A stretch of DNA of 64,000 bases from Clavibacter michiganensis subsp. tessellarius (lineage in GTDB: Bacteria; Actinomycetota; Actinomycetes; Actinomycetales; Microbacteriaceae), in NCBI RefSeq assembly GCF_021922985.1, contig NZ_CP040788.1, positions 1,736,001 through 1,800,000 on the forward strand, read 5' to 3'. Below are positions 44,157-53,652 of the stretch, piece by piece. The notes beneath the pieces are model-generated. The model made no database searches. It had not been told where the DNA came from and saw nothing but the letters and a program-made list of their open reading frames with translations. Both the position numbers and the translations under genes were made by a program. Every line of letters starts with the position of its first letter. Within the stretch, counting starts at the first letter, position 1.

Positions 44157-44972
44157 TCACCGCGCCTGCAGCGCCGCCTGGTACAGGTCGCGCTTGCCGA
44201 GGCCGGTCGCCTCGGCGATGGTGCCGGCCGCGTCCTTGAGGCGCGCGCCGTCGGACACCAGCTCGAGCACCTGCATCACGCCCGTCGCGAGGTCGACCTC
44301 GAGCGCCGCGGCGCCCTCCGCGACCACGACGATCTCGCCGCGCACGCCCTCGGCGGCCCAGGCGGCGAGCTCGGCGGCGGATCCGCGGCGCACCTCCTCG
44401 TACAGCTTCGTGAGCTCCCGGCACACGACGAGCCGGCGGTCCGGTCCCCACTCGGCGACGACGTCCTCGAGCGACGCCTGCAGCCGGTTCGGCGACTCGA
44501 AGAAGACCATGGTGCGGCGCTCGCGCACGAGCTCCCGGAGCACGCGGCGCCGGTCGCCGCCCTTGCGCGGCAGGAAGCCCTCGAACGTGAAGCGGTCCGT
44601 GGGGAGGCCGGACACGGCGAGCGCGCTGAGCACGGCGCTCGGGCCGGGGATCACCGTGACGCGGACGCACGCCGCGGCCGCCGCCTCCACCAGGTGGAAG
44701 CCGGGGTCGGAGATCGCGGGCATGCCGGCGTCGGAGAGCACCAGCACGTCGGTCTCGCGCGCGAGCTCGACGAGGTCGGCCGAGCGCTCCTGCTCGTTGT
44801 GGTCGTGCAGCGCGATGAGGCGCGGCCGGTTCTCGACGCCGAGCGCCGTGAGCAGGCGGATGGTCGTGCGGGTGTCCTCGGCGGCCACGACCGTGGCGGA
44901 GGACAGCGCCTCCACGAGCCGCCGCGACGCGTCGCCCAGGTTGCCGATGGGGGTCGCGCCGAGGATGATCAC
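44157..44972 (-). CDS. rsmI: 16S rRNA C1402 2'-O-methyltransferase
   Basis: A 271-residue SAM-dependent methylase of the tetrapyrrole-methylase fold. Diagnostic segments are LGATPIGNLGDASRR, AAEDTRTTIRLL, LVLSDAGMPAISDPGFHLV, VIPGPSAVLSALAVSGLPTDRF and GFLPRKGGDRRR. GTG at 44972 overlaps the end of the preceding small membrane gene by 4 nt. Confidence 0.95.
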   Translation of the reverse strand: MIILGATPIGNLGDASRRLVEALSSATVVAAEDTRTTIRLLTALGVENRPRLIALHDHNEQERSADLVELARETDVLVLSDAGMPAISDPGFHLVEAAAAACVRVTVIPGPSAVLSALAVSGLPTDRFTFEGFLPRKGGDRRRVLRELVRERRTMVFFESPNRLQASLEDVVAEWGPDRRLVVCRELTKLYEEVRRGSAAELAAWAAEGVRGEIVVVAEGAAALEVDLATGVMQVLELVSDGARLKDAAGTIAEATGLGKRDLYQAALQAR

Positions 44973-45310
44973 CGGTCGATCATCCCATCCGGCGTCGGGC
45001 GGTCCCGGACGCGCCCGTCGGCGTCCGCCGGATCCGCGTCGGGGAGGCCGGCGCGATCGCCGACGTGCTCGGGGTCGTCGACCTCCTCGTCGCCCGGGTC
45101 GCTCCAGCCGCGGATCCAGTTGGCGATCCCGCATCCGATCGAGAAGAGCCCGAGGGGCACGCCGAACAGGACGATGGTGTCGAAGCGTCCGGCGCTGCTG
45201 ATCTCCCCGAAGGCGCCCGTGAGCCCGAGGACCGAGATCACGCACAGGGCGATCCCCAGGATCCACAACCCCAGCGTCGCGCGCCACCGGGCCCGGCTCC
45301 GCAGGAACAC
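44969..45310 (-). CDS. Small membrane protein, unknown
   Basis: A 113-residue protein with two hydrophobic helices (LGLWILGIALCVISVLGL and FDTIVLFGVPLGLFSIGCGIA) and an acidic Asp/Pro-rich cytoplasmic tail. It lies directly upstream of rsmI and overlaps it by 4 nt; the pair forms an operon with the SRPBCC gene 4 nt further upstream. Confidence 0.7.
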   Translation of the reverse strand: MFLRSRARWRATLGLWILGIALCVISVLGLTGAFGEISSAGRFDTIVLFGVPLGLFSIGCGIANWIRGWSDPGDEEVDDPEHVGDRAGLPDADPADADGRVRDRPTPDGMIDR

Positions 45311-45313
45311 GCG

Positions 45314-45844
45314 TCAGCCCGCGTCGGGCGCGTCCACGCCCGCATCGGGATCGGTGTCGGCGTCGCCCGCACCCACCGCCGCGAGCACCACCGGGTCCGC
45401 GCAGCCGCGCGCGTAGCCGTCGATGCGCCGGTCCATGTCGCGCTGCAGGATCCACGCCCCGATGCGCTCGGCGACGGGCGCCAGCCACGCGGGCCGGCAC
45501 GCGAAGTTGTAGCGCCAGATCGCGAGCGTCTGCCGCGGCTCGCCCTCGACGGGCGCGAACCGCCAGCCGCCGCCCATGCGGGCGAAGAACCACGAGCCCT
45601 GCGTCATCCTCATGCCCACGTTCGACGGCGGCTGGTGCGAGACGTACTCGCTCACCATGCTGAGGCCGAGGCGCGAGACGGTGAACGTGCGGACGCCCTT
45701 GGCGGGTTCGGTCGCGCCGCCCATGAGGTGCTGGTGCGCGATGAAGGGATCCCACCGCTTCCGGATCTCCCCCTGGGTCTGCGAGATCGCGAACGCCACG
45801 GCGGGCTCCACGGGGACGATGTGGCGGGACTCGACGACGGGCAC
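45314..45844 (-). CDS. SRPBCC/polyketide cyclase-like protein
   Basis: A 176-residue START/SRPBCC-type lipid-binding fold, inferred from the opening SRHIVPVEPAVAFAISQTQGEIRKRWDPFI, the beta-strand pattern and a closing amphipathic helix (WILQRDMDRRIDGYARG). The ligand is unknown. GTG at 45844 is used; an ATG eight bases upstream is out of frame. The C-terminus is Asp/Ala-rich. Confidence 0.75.
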   Translation of the reverse strand: MPVVESRHIVPVEPAVAFAISQTQGEIRKRWDPFIAHQHLMGGATEPAKGVRTFTVSRLGLSMVSEYVSHQPPSNVGMRMTQGSWFFARMGGGWRFAPVEGEPRQTLAIWRYNFACRPAWLAPVAERIGAWILQRDMDRRIDGYARGCADPVVLAAVGAGDADTDPDAGVDAPDAG

Positions 45845-45942
45845 GGATCCATGCTGGCACGGCGCGCGCGGGCGACGGCGGGCGGGCGCCCCCGTCGACG
45901 GGCGGCCGACTTGACGGCGCGGGACGATGGCACGTACGTTCG

Positions 45943-45954
45943 TTGAGCGTTCAA
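45943..45954. promoter_or_regulatory. Short inverted repeat in DoxX upstream region
   Basis: TTGAGCGTTCAA has 4-bp arms (TTGA/TCAA) around a central GCGT; possible operator. The rest of the 397-base gap 45845-46241 shows no gene or hairpin that I can support. Confidence 0.3.
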
Positions 45955-46241
45955 CAATGAGCGCGAGGGGCTGGGGGCACCGGGGACCGCGCCGATCGCG
46001 CGGCGGTCCCGCCGCGGCATCCGCCTGATGCCGCCCTGGGCCTCGATCGTCCCGGCCCGATCGTCGGGTGTCCGCCAGGGCACGACCGACGGGGTCGCGC
46101 GGCCTCCGCACGGCGTGATCGCCGTGCACGGCGTGATCGTCGTGCCCGAGGAGACCGCCGCGGACCGCTCCGCCCCCCGTCGGCGGACCCCCGCGGCCGC
46201 CGGCCCACCACCAGGAACCACCGAACGAAGGAGAACCCCGC

Positions 46242-46685
46242 ATGCGCACGCTGCTCCACCCCGCCCGCACGTCGCCCGTCCTCCAGGACGCCGCCCTGCT
46301 CCTCGCCCGCGTGGCGATCGGCTTCATCCTCATGGCCCACGGGCTGCAGAAGTTCCTCGACTACACGCTCGACGGCACCGCCGCCTCCTTCACGAAGATG
46401 GGCATCCCGGTGCCGGCCGCGGCGGCGGTCTTCGCCGCGACGGTCGAGACCGTCGGCGGGGCCGCGCTGATCCTCGGCCTCCTCACGCCCCTGGTCGCGG
46501 CGCTGAACGTCCTCAACCTGCTCGGCGCCTTCGTCGTCGTGCACGCCGACAAGGGCGTCTTCGTCGACGGCGGGGGCTACGAGCTCGTGCTCGCCCTGAT
46601 CGCGGGCCTCGTCGTCGTCGCGCTGCTCGGCGCGGGCCGCTTCAGCGTCGACGGGCTGCTCAGCCGCCGCCGCCGCACCGCCTGA
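46242..46685 (+). CDS. DoxX-family membrane protein
   Basis: A 147-residue protein with four helices; RVAIGFILMAHGLQKFLDY is the hallmark DoxX opening, followed by FTKMGIPVPAAAAVFAATVETVGGAALILGLLTPLVA. Relatives take part in thiol stress responses and thiosulfate oxidation complexes. GAAGGAGAA precedes the ATG. Confidence 0.92.
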   Translation: MRTLLHPARTSPVLQDAALLLARVAIGFILMAHGLQKFLDYTLDGTAASFTKMGIPVPAAAAVFAATVETVGGAALILGLLTPLVAALNVLNLLGAFVVVHADKGVFVDGGGYELVLALIAGLVVVALLGAGRFSVDGLLSRRRRTA

Positions 46686-46697
46686 TCCGACGGGCCG

Positions 46698-46919
46698 CTA
46701 CAGCCCCCGCCGCGCCATCCACCGGTACACGAAGACCCCGATGACGCCGAGCGCCATGAGGGCGGGCCCGACGACGAGGAAGATCGAGCCCAGCTCCCCG
46801 GTCGCGCCGCGGTAGGTCGCGATCGCGCCGCCGATCACCGCGGCCCAGGCCGCCACGCGCCGCGGGAAGTCGAAGCGCTTCGGGCGTCCCGGGCGGCGGT
46901 CGCCCGCGTCGTCGCTCAC
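46698..46919 (-). CDS. Small membrane protein
   Basis: A 73-residue protein with a basic N-terminus (RPKRFDFPRR) and two helices. GTG at 46919 overlaps the stop of the upstream gene by 4 nt, forming a two-gene operon. Function unknown. Confidence 0.65.
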   Translation of the reverse strand: MSDDAGDRRPGRPKRFDFPRRVAAWAAVIGGAIATYRGATGELGSIFLVVGPALMALGVIGVFVYRWMARRGL

Positions 46920-47224
46920 GATCCGTCCGCGATCCGGGGCATCAGCTCGACGAGGGCCGGGTGCGGCCGGGCGCCGTCCGGCATCAGCGCCGCGAGCGGC
47001 TCGTAGGTCATCAGGTACGCCTGGAAGTTGGCGACGCCCAGCACGGCGAGGTCGCGGTCGTCCAGCGTCTCGCCGCGGTGGAGCCGCCCCAGCGCCGGGC
47101 GCGCGCCCGTCGCGTCCACGATGACGGACAGGTCCACCGCCCCGTCCTCGTCGCCCGCGACCCAGGGGCGCAGCGGGTGGTCCGCCGGCCCCGGGTCGAC
47201 GATGATGCGTCCTGCGCCGTCCAT
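46916..47224 (-). CDS. Small acidic cytoplasmic protein, unknown
   Basis: A 102-residue protein with no recognised domain ([37 protein letters not shown]). ATG at 47224 has GAGGGGA upstream; an in-frame ATG at 47266 is the alternative. Divergent from the GH13 gene and overlapping the small membrane gene. Confidence 0.6.
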   Translation of the reverse strand: MDGAGRIIVDPGPADHPLRPWVAGDEDGAVDLSVIVDATGARPALGRLHRGETLDDRDLAVLGVANFQAYLMTYEPLAALMPDGARPHPALVELMPRIADGS

Positions 47225-47435
47225 GCCGTCCCCCTCGGCGGGACCCGCGGCCCCGGTGTCCAGCATGCCCGGACCCGTGACCGGCGACGACCGCGGACGC
47301 ATCCGCCCGCGGCGCGCCCGGCCGCCCCGCCGCCCCGCACGGCGCCGCCGCATCCTGCGTACGCTCGGGGCAGCGGCCCCGCGGGCCGACGGCGCCCGGA
47401 TCGGGCACGACGCACCACCACCCCGAGGAGCACCA

Positions 47436-49703
47436 GTGGACGACGCCACCGAGCAGAACGCGATCCCCGAGCCGGAGCCCACCGAGATCACCTACGACGA
47501 GGACCGCTTCCCCGCGCGTCCCGCCCGGCTCCGCTCCCGCCCCCAGATGCGCGCGAGCGGGATCCGCCGGTCGTCGTCCGACCCGCGCGCCGCCGACGCG
47601 TCGAACCCGTCCTACGTGGAGTGGCTCCGCCGCCAGTCGATGCTCGGCGACGCCGACGTGCTGAGCCGCGGCCTCTCCGGCTCGCCCAGCATGTGGTCGA
47701 ACCCGTACGCGCGCCCCGACGCCCGCCGCGCCATCGACACCGCGTCGGTCTGGTTCACCGCCTACCCGATCTCGCTCATCACCAAGCCCGGCGAGACCTA
47801 CCTCAGCGCGCTCGGCGACCCCGAGCTGTGGGCGATCTTCCAGTCCATCGGCATCGAGGCCGTGCACACCGGGCCCGTGAAGCTCGCCGGCGGCATCACC
47901 GAGTGGTCGCAGACCGCGAGCGTCGACGGCCACTTCGACCGCATCAGCACCCAGATCGACGCGGCCTTCGGCACGGAGGACGAGTTCCGCCGCCTCACCG
48001 AGGTCGCCGACCAGCACGGCGGCAGCGTCATCGACGACATCGTGCCCGGCCACACCGGCAAGGGCGCCGACTTCCGCCTGGCCGAGATGGGCTACAAGGA
48101 CTTCCCCGGGATCTACCACATGGTCGAGATCCCCGAGGAGGACTGGCACCTGCTGCCCGACGTGCTCCCGGGCCGCGACGCCGTGAACCTCGACGTGGCC
48201 GCCGAGCAGGCGCTGGCGGATCAGGGCTACATCATCGGCCGACTGCAGCGCGTGATCTTCTACGCGCCCGGCGTGAAGGAGACCAACTGGAGCGCCACCG
48301 CGCCCGTGCTCGGCGTCGACGGCCGCACGCGCCGCTGGGTGTACCTGCACTACTTCAAGCAGGGCCAGCCCTCCATCAACTGGCTCGACCCCACGTTCGC
48401 CGGCATGCGCATGGTCATCGGCGATGCGCTGCACTCGCTGGGCGACCTCGGCGCGAGCGCGCTGCGGCTCGACGCGAACGGCTTCCTCGGCGTGGAGAAG
48501 AGCGTCGAGGGACCGGCGTGGTCCGAGGGCCACCCGCTCTCGGAGGCCGCGAACCACCTCATCGCGAGCATGGTGCGCAAGGTCGGCGGGTTCTCCTTCC
48601 AGGAGCTGAACCTCACGATGGAGGACATCCGCGACACCGGCCGCGTCGGCGCCGACCTCTCCTACGACTTCATCAACCGGCCCGCGTACCAGCACGCGCT
48701 CGCGACCGGCGACACCGAGTTCCTGCGGCTCACGCTCCGCACCTCGCTCGAGGTCGGCGTCGAGCCCGTCACGCTCGTGCACGCCCTGCAGAACCACGAC
48801 GAGCTCACCTACGAGCTCGTGCACTGGGCGACCGAGCACTGCGCGGACGTCTTCCCGTTCCGCGGCGACGAGATGACGGGCGCCGACCTCGCGGAGACCA
48901 TCCGCGGCGACCTCCTCGAGGAGCTCACGGGCGAGAGCGCCGACTACAACCACGTGTTCACGACGAACGGCATCGCCTGCACCACGGCGTCCGTCATCGC
49001 GGCGGCACAGGGCTTCACGACGCTCGACGCGATCGGCGAGGACGACGTGGCCGGGATCCGCGCCGCGCACCTGCTGCTCGCCAAGTTCAACGCGTGGCAG
49101 CCGGGCGTCTTCGCGCTCTCCGCCTGGGACCTGCTCGGCGTGCTGCCGCTGCAGGCGTCGCAGGTCGCCGACCTCATCGAGGGCGGCGACACCCGCTGGG
49201 TCCACCGCGGCGGGCACGACCTGCTCGACGGGGCGCCCGAGGCGACCGGATCCGCGTCCGGCATGCCGCGCGGCCGCTCGCTCTACGGGTCCCTCCCCGC
49301 GCAGGTCGACGACCCGGAGTCGTTCGCCTCGGGCCTCCGCAGCGTGCTGGAGGTGCGCGAGCGCTTCGACGTGGCCGTCGGCACGCAGGTCGACGTCCCC
49401 GACGTCGGCCACCACGGCATGCTCGTGATGGTGCACCGCCTCGACAACGGCGACGCGGCGGGCGACGCGCGTCTCCAGCTCACGGTGCTGAACTTCACGG
49501 GCGAGCCGATCCTCGCGACCGTGCGCTCCGAGGAGCTGCCCCCGCGTCGCACCGTCCGCGACGCCACGACGGGCGAGGAGATCGGCACGGTCGACGACCT
49601 GTCCAGCTTCCCCGTGCAGCTCGAGCCCTACGCGGGCCTGTTCCTGCTGCTCGACGAGGCGCCCGAGGTCGAGGGCGACGACGAGGACGACGCCGACAGC
49701 TAG
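47436..49703 (+). CDS. GH13 alpha-amylase-family protein, trehalose synthase-like
   Basis: A 755-residue GH13 protein. The (beta/alpha)8 barrel shows the nucleophile Asp in ALRLDANGF, the acid/base Glu in FSFQELNLT and the transition-state Asp in LQNHDELT. Overall order resembles trehalose synthase (maltose alpha-glucosyltransferase), but conserved region I reads [10 protein letters not shown] where TreS has a VNHTS-type motif, so substrate preference may differ. A basic 75-residue leader and an acidic tail are cytoplasmic. GTG at 47436 has CGAGGAG upstream. Confidence 0.85.
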   Translation: MDDATEQNAIPEPEPTEITYDEDRFPARPARLRSRPQMRASGIRRSSSDPRAADASNPSYVEWLRRQSMLGDADVLSRGLSGSPSMWSNPYARPDARRAIDTASVWFTAYPISLITKPGETYLSALGDPELWAIFQSIGIEAVHTGPVKLAGGITEWSQTASVDGHFDRISTQIDAAFGTEDEFRRLTEVADQHGGSVIDDIVPGHTGKGADFRLAEMGYKDFPGIYHMVEIPEEDWHLLPDVLPGRDAVNLDVAAEQALADQGYIIGRLQRVIFYAPGVKETNWSATAPVLGVDGRTRRWVYLHYFKQGQPSINWLDPTFAGMRMVIGDALHSLGDLGASALRLDANGFLGVEKSVEGPAWSEGHPLSEAANHLIASMVRKVGGFSFQELNLTMEDIRDTGRVGADLSYDFINRPAYQHALATGDTEFLRLTLRTSLEVGVEPVTLVHALQNHDELTYELVHWATEHCADVFPFRGDEMTGADLAETIRGDLLEELTGESADYNHVFTTNGIACTTASVIAAAQGFTTLDAIGEDDVAGIRAAHLLLAKFNAWQPGVFALSAWDLLGVLPLQASQVADLIEGGDTRWVHRGGHDLLDGAPEATGSASGMPRGRSLYGSLPAQVDDPESFASGLRSVLEVRERFDVAVGTQVDVPDVGHHGMLVMVHRLDNGDAAGDARLQLTVLNFTGEPILATVRSEELPPRRTVRDATTGEEIGTVDDLSSFPVQLEPYAGLFLLLDEAPEVEGDDEDDADS

Positions 49704-49728
49704 CCGTCGGGAGCCGCGACCCGGCGGA

Positions 49729-50268
49729 TCAGCAGCGCGCCTCGAGGGCGACGTCGCGGATCCGCCGGTCGCGGATGTCCGCCCACTCCACCGCGAGGCG
49801 GGGCGCGGCGACCGGGTGCCGCACGAGGTCGACGACCCGGTTCGCGAGCAGCCGAGGCGCCGGGCAGCCGGACGCGAGGATCCCCGTCACGGCGACGTCG
49901 GCCGCGCGCGTGCGCTCGAGCTCGGCGTGCATCCGCAGCACCCACGCGTCGAGCGCCCGGATGTCGCGCCCGATGGCGCCCTCCCGACCGCCCACCACGA
50001 CGACCAGGTGCCGCAGCCCCGGCAGGTGGTCGGGCACCTCCACCGCGCGCAGGCGGCGCGTCGAGGCCCGCACGCCGCGGAGGCCCGGCGCCGCCGCGTC
50101 GACGCCGACCACGAGCGCGCGGACGGGACGCGGATCCGCCTCCGCCCGCTGCTCGGCGAGCGCGGCGGCGAGGTCGGCCAGCACCGGCAGCGCGTCGCCG
50201 GCGAGCGCCATGCGGGGCGTGCGCGGCCGGTCGCGGCTCGCGAGCGGATCGACCAGCGCGGTCCGCAC
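49729..50268 (-). CDS. Unknown protein, second gene of a pair
   Basis: A 179-residue alpha/beta protein with LVVGVDAAAPGLRGVR and HLVVVVGGREGAIGRDIRALDAWV, suggesting a Rossmann-like core but without a P-loop. GTG at 50268 has GGAGG upstream and begins one base after the preceding stop. No family recognised. Confidence 0.6.
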   Translation of the reverse strand: MRTALVDPLASRDRPRTPRMALAGDALPVLADLAAALAEQRAEADPRPVRALVVGVDAAAPGLRGVRASTRRLRAVEVPDHLPGLRHLVVVVGGREGAIGRDIRALDAWVLRMHAELERTRAADVAVTGILASGCPAPRLLANRVVDLVRHPVAAPRLAVEWADIRDRRIRDVALEARC

Positions 50269-50269
50269 G

Positions 50270-50809
50270 TCAGGGCCTCCGCCGGCGACGCGGCGGGACG
50301 CGGCGCTCCCCCGCGCCGCGCCCGCCCGGGAGGCGCTCGGTACCGACGGGCCGCCCGCTCAGCCGCACGTCGTGCAGCGCCGGCGCGCCCCCGCAGGGGA
50401 CGACCACGAGGTCGCCCACCGCGAGGTCGGCCGGGAGCGGGACGACGTCCGCGTCGGCCGACGGCCGGCCCGCGACGACGCGCGCCGGGGTGAGCGCGGA
50501 TGCGGCCGTCGACCTCCCGAGGACGCGCGCCCCCTTCCAGCGGGCGTCCACCCCGTCGAGGTGCCCGTCGACGCACACGACGCGCTCCCCGGCGATCCCC
50601 GCCAGGACCGCCGTGACCGCGACGACCACCAGGGCGCCGCATCCCGCGGCCGGCCCCGGGAGCTCCCCCGGCTCCCCGGAGTGCACGCACGGCGTGCCGC
50701 ACACCTCCACGAGCCGCCGCACGGAGACCCCGGCGACCACGACGTCGTCGGGGACGACGGGCGACGGGGCGGGCGGGGCGGCGGGAGGCAGGGTGAGGGT
50801 CGCGGTCAT
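50270..50809 (-). CDS. Unknown protein, first gene of a pair
   Basis: A 179-residue protein with a Pro-rich N-terminus, a short hydrophobic strand region (ALVVVAVTAVLAGIAGERVVCVDG) and an Arg-rich tail. Several Cys are present. Co-transcribed with the following gene. Not recognised. Confidence 0.55.
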   Translation of the reverse strand: MTATLTLPPAAPPAPSPVVPDDVVVAGVSVRRLVEVCGTPCVHSGEPGELPGPAAGCGALVVVAVTAVLAGIAGERVVCVDGHLDGVDARWKGARVLGRSTAASALTPARVVAGRPSADADVVPLPADLAVGDLVVVPCGGAPALHDVRLSGRPVGTERLPGGRGAGERRVPPRRRRRP

Positions 50810-50883
50810 GGATCCACTCCAGCGCCCGGCGGGCCCGTCGCGCGAGCGCGCTCACGACACCCGTACGCCTCCCGGGCGGAACC

Positions 50884-51357
50884 TCACGGGCTCCCGACGG
50901 GACCGGCCTCGCCGTCGCCACGCAAGGCGCCCGCCATGCCCCGCAGGAGGCGCCGCGCGGTCCGCTGCTCGGACTCGGTCATGCCGCCGAGCATCCGCCG
51001 CTCGACCGAGCGCACGGCCGCCGAGGCCGCCGCGAGGTCGCGCCGCCCCTTCGCGGTGAGGCGGACCGGGATGGCGCGGCCGACGGCGCCCTCGGGCGGC
51101 CGGGTCACGGATCCGTCGCGCTCCAGGGACTGCAGCAGCACGTTCATGGACTGCCGGGTCACGAAGGCGCCGCGGGCGAGGTCCGAGTTCGACGAGCCGG
51201 GTCGCTGGGCGAGGATCTCGAGGCACGAGTAGTGCGTGACCGTCATGCCGAGCGGCCGCAGCACCTCCTCCATCGCCAGCCGCAGCGCGGTCGCGGTCTC
51301 CTTCAGCAGGTAGCCGAGGGAGGTCTCGAGGTCGATGCCGTCGTCGCCTTGACTCAT
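50884..51357 (-). CDS. MarR-family transcriptional regulator
   Basis: A 157-residue winged-helix regulator. LEILAQRPGSSNSDLARGAFVTRQSMNVLLQSLERDGSVTRP is the DNA-binding part and LTAKGRRDLAAA the wing and following helix. ATG at 51357 overlaps the first operator copy. Divergent from the VOC gene, which it probably represses along with itself. Confidence 0.93.
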   Translation of the reverse strand: MSQGDDGIDLETSLGYLLKETATALRLAMEEVLRPLGMTVTHYSCLEILAQRPGSSNSDLARGAFVTRQSMNVLLQSLERDGSVTRPPEGAVGRAIPVRLTAKGRRDLAAASAAVRSVERRMLGGMTESEQRTARRLLRGMAGALRGDGEAGPVGSP

Positions 51358-51372
51358 GTCAGCATTCTGACA
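51357..51372. promoter_or_regulatory. MarR operator copy 1
   Basis: TGTCAGCATTCTGACA, a perfect 6-bp inverted repeat with a 4-nt centre, overlapping the marR-type start codon. Confidence 0.82.
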
Positions 51373-51384
51373 TACGCTCCTCCA

Positions 51385-51400
51385 TGTCAGGCATCTGACA
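51385..51400. promoter_or_regulatory. MarR operator copy 2
   Basis: TGTCAGGCATCTGACA, same arms as the first copy, 28 bp away and about 19 nt before the VOC start. The pair covers the divergent promoter. Confidence 0.82.
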
Positions 51401-51418
51401 TTGACATCAGGAGGATCC

Positions 51419-51787
51419 ATGCCCGTCACCGGCCCCGACTTCGTCTCGCTCCAGGTCCGCGACCTCGCCGCCTCGCAGGCGTTCTACGAGCGCCATCTCG
51501 GCCTCGTCCGCTCCCCCGCGGGCCCGCCGCACGCGGTCGTCTTCACGACGACGCCCGTCGCGTTCGCGCTCCGCGACCTCGCCCCCGGCACCGACCTCGA
51601 CGCCGTCGCCCAGCCCGGCGTGGGCGTAGCCCTCTGGCTGCACGCGACGGACGTGCAGGCGATCCACGACGGGCTCGTCGCCGACGGCCGCACGATCGTC
51701 CAGCCGCCCGTCGACGGGCCCTTCGGCCGCACCTTCACGTTCCAGGACCCCGACGGCTACCACGTGACGCTGCACGACCGGGCCTGA
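51419..51787 (+). CDS. VOC-family (glyoxalase/bleomycin resistance) protein
   Basis: A 122-residue vicinal-oxygen-chelate protein: VSLQVRDLAASQAFYERHLGLV and FTFQDPDGYHVTLHD are family hallmarks. It may bind a drug or isomerise a small metabolite. AGGAGG precedes the ATG. Regulated by the adjacent MarR protein. Confidence 0.9.
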   Translation: MPVTGPDFVSLQVRDLAASQAFYERHLGLVRSPAGPPHAVVFTTTPVAFALRDLAPGTDLDAVAQPGVGVALWLHATDVQAIHDGLVADGRTIVQPPVDGPFGRTFTFQDPDGYHVTLHDRA

Positions 51788-51801
51788 GGGGGGGGTGCCG
51801 C

Positions 51802-51865
51802 CGAGTCGGGCCGCCGGCGAGTCGGGCCGCCGGCGAGTCGGGCCGCCGGCGAGTCGGCCCGCCGG
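51802..51865. repeat. 16-bp tandem repeat, four copies
   Basis: CGAGTCGGGCCGCCGG is repeated four times without spacer, the last copy with one change. It lies between the VOC and mannosyltransferase genes. Confidence 0.9.
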
Positions 51866-51939
51866 ACCCGGCCGCCGGGCGGGTCGCCGCCGAGCGTCCG
51901 CGGCCCGGGCGCCCCGGCTCGTGCATGCGATGATGAGCC

Positions 51940-53652
51940 GTGCCCGACATGCCCCACCGCCCCGCCGAGCCCGGGGGCGCCGGCACCGGCATCGAGGGCG
52001 CGGCGGACGACCGCGGCACGCACGGCGGCACGCCCACGCGCGTCGGTCGGCGCTCGGACGAGCGCGCCGTCGCCGCCCGCGGATCCCGCCTCGACGACCT
52101 GCTGGCCCGCCTCGTCACGACGCCCGGCCGCCGGCGCGCGCTCGAGTGGGGCACGGTCGTCGCGATCGCGCTGCTCGCCGCGGTGCTCCGCATCCAGTCG
52201 CTCGGCCACCCCGACACGCTCGTCTTCGACGAGACCTTCTACGTGAAGGACGCGTGGACCCTCCTCCACCTCGGCTACGAGGGGTCGTGGCCCACGGATC
52301 CGAACCCCGCCTTCATCGCCGGGCAGACCGACGGGTACCTGCAGGCGCCCGGCTTCGTGGCGCATCCGCCGCTCGGCAAGTGGGTCATCGCGCTCGGGCT
52401 CGCGGTCTTCGGCGCGGCGGATCCGGTGGGCTGGCGCATCGCGACGGCCGTCGTCGGCACCCTGGCCGTCGTGCTCCTCACGCTCATCGCCCGCCGGCTC
52501 ACCGGATCCGCGGTGGTCGCCGCCATCGCCGGCCTCCTGTTCGCGATCGACGGCCACGCCATCGTCATGAGCCGCATCGCGCTCCTCGACACGCACGTCA
52601 TGTTCTTCGGCCTCCTCGGCGTCGGCGCGATCCTCCTCGACCGCACCTGGCACGAGCGCCGGTTCGCGCGCCTCCTCGCCCTCCGCCGCGACGCGCGCCC
52701 CGAGAGCGCGCACCCGCTCGAGTTCGGCCCCGTGATCCTGTGGCGCCCGTGGCTGATCGCCGCCGGCGTCGCGTTCGGCGCGACCTCGTCGGTCAAGTGG
52801 TCGGGCGTCTTCTTCCTCGCGGGCTTCGGCCTCTACGTGGTGCTCAGCGACATGCTGCTGCGCCGCCGCCACGGGCTCGCCGCGTGGTTCACGGCCGGCG
52901 CCGTCGTGCAGGGCCCCGTCTCCTTCCTCCTCCTCGTGCCGCCTGCGATCGCCGCGTTCCTCGCCTCGTACGCGGGCTGGTTCGCCACCTCGAACGGCTA
53001 CTTCCGCGGCTGGGCCGCGGAGGGCGCGAACGCGTGGCAGGGCGGGCTCGCGTGGGTGCCGCTCTCGATCCAGAGCCTGTGGCACTACCTCTCGCAGCAG
53101 TACGCGTTCAACGTCGGGCTCGACGTGACGCACCCGTACCGGGCGGATCCGCGGCTCTGGCTGCTCCTGTACCGGCCGACGCAGTTCTACTACGAGGCGT
53201 ACGGCTACGGGCAGGCCGGCTGCACGGTCGACGCGTGCTCGGCCTCGATCACCTCGATCGCGAACCCGATCATCTGGTGGCTCTCCGTCGCGGCGATGCT
53301 CTACCTCGTCTACCGCCTGGCCGCGCGCCGCGAGTGGCAGGTGGGCCTCGTGCTCATGGGCATCGCGGTGGGGTACCTGCCGTGGCTGCTCTACGTGAAC
53401 CGCACGGTCTTCCAGTTCTACTCGATCGCCTTCGAGCCGTACCTGCTGCTGTGCCTCGCGATGGTCCTGGGGCTGGTCCTCGGCGACCGGCGCGACGCGC
53501 GTCCGCGGCGGACGCGCGGCATCGTCGTGGTCGTCACGGTGCTCGTCGTGTGCGCGCTCGTGAGCGCCTTCTTCTACCCGATCTGGGTGGGGCAGCTCGT
53601 GCCGACCTGGTTCTGGCGGCTGCACGCCTGGATCCCTTCGGGCTGGATCTGA
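51940..53652 (+). CDS. Dolichyl/polyprenyl-phosphate-mannose-protein mannosyltransferase
   Basis: A 570-residue GT39 membrane enzyme that O-mannosylates exported proteins, using polyprenyl-phosphate mannose. The acidic catalytic loop is seen in LVFDETFYVKDAWTLLHLGYEGSWP, with VAHPPLGKWVIALG nearby; GVAFGATSSVKWSGVFFLAGF and many further helices match PMT proteins. It shares the base at its stop with the next gene's ATG. The many secreted proteins in this window are possible substrates. Confidence 0.93.
   Translation: MPDMPHRPAEPGGAGTGIEGAADDRGTHGGTPTRVGRRSDERAVAARGSRLDDLLARLVTTPGRRRALEWGTVVAIALLAAVLRIQSLGHPDTLVFDETFYVKDAWTLLHLGYEGSWPTDPNPAFIAGQTDGYLQAPGFVAHPPLGKWVIALGLAVFGAADPVGWRIATAVVGTLAVVLLTLIARRLTGSAVVAAIAGLLFAIDGHAIVMSRIALLDTHVMFFGLLGVGAILLDRTWHERRFARLLALRRDARPESAHPLEFGPVILWRPWLIAAGVAFGATSSVKWSGVFFLAGFGLYVVLSDMLLRRRHGLAAWFTAGAVVQGPVSFLLLVPPAIAAFLASYAGWFATSNGYFRGWAAEGANAWQGGLAWVPLSIQSLWHYLSQQYAFNVGLDVTHPYRADPRLWLLLYRPTQFYYEAYGYGQAGCTVDACSASITSIANPIIWWLSVAAMLYLVYRLAARREWQVGLVLMGIAVGYLPWLLYVNRTVFQFYSIAFEPYLLLCLAMVLGLVLGDRRDARPRRTRGIVVVVTVLVVCALVSAFFYPIWVGQLVPTWFWRLHAWIPSGWI

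Noticed and set aside
46961..51232. 1423-codon open frame across the GH13 gene and several others
   Set aside because: Stop-poor shadow caused by GC content; its translation is Arg/Pro-rich and lies over well-recognised genes in other frames.
51802..51865. Repeat array considered as CRISPR
   Set aside because: Copies are directly adjacent with no spacers and no cas genes are near.
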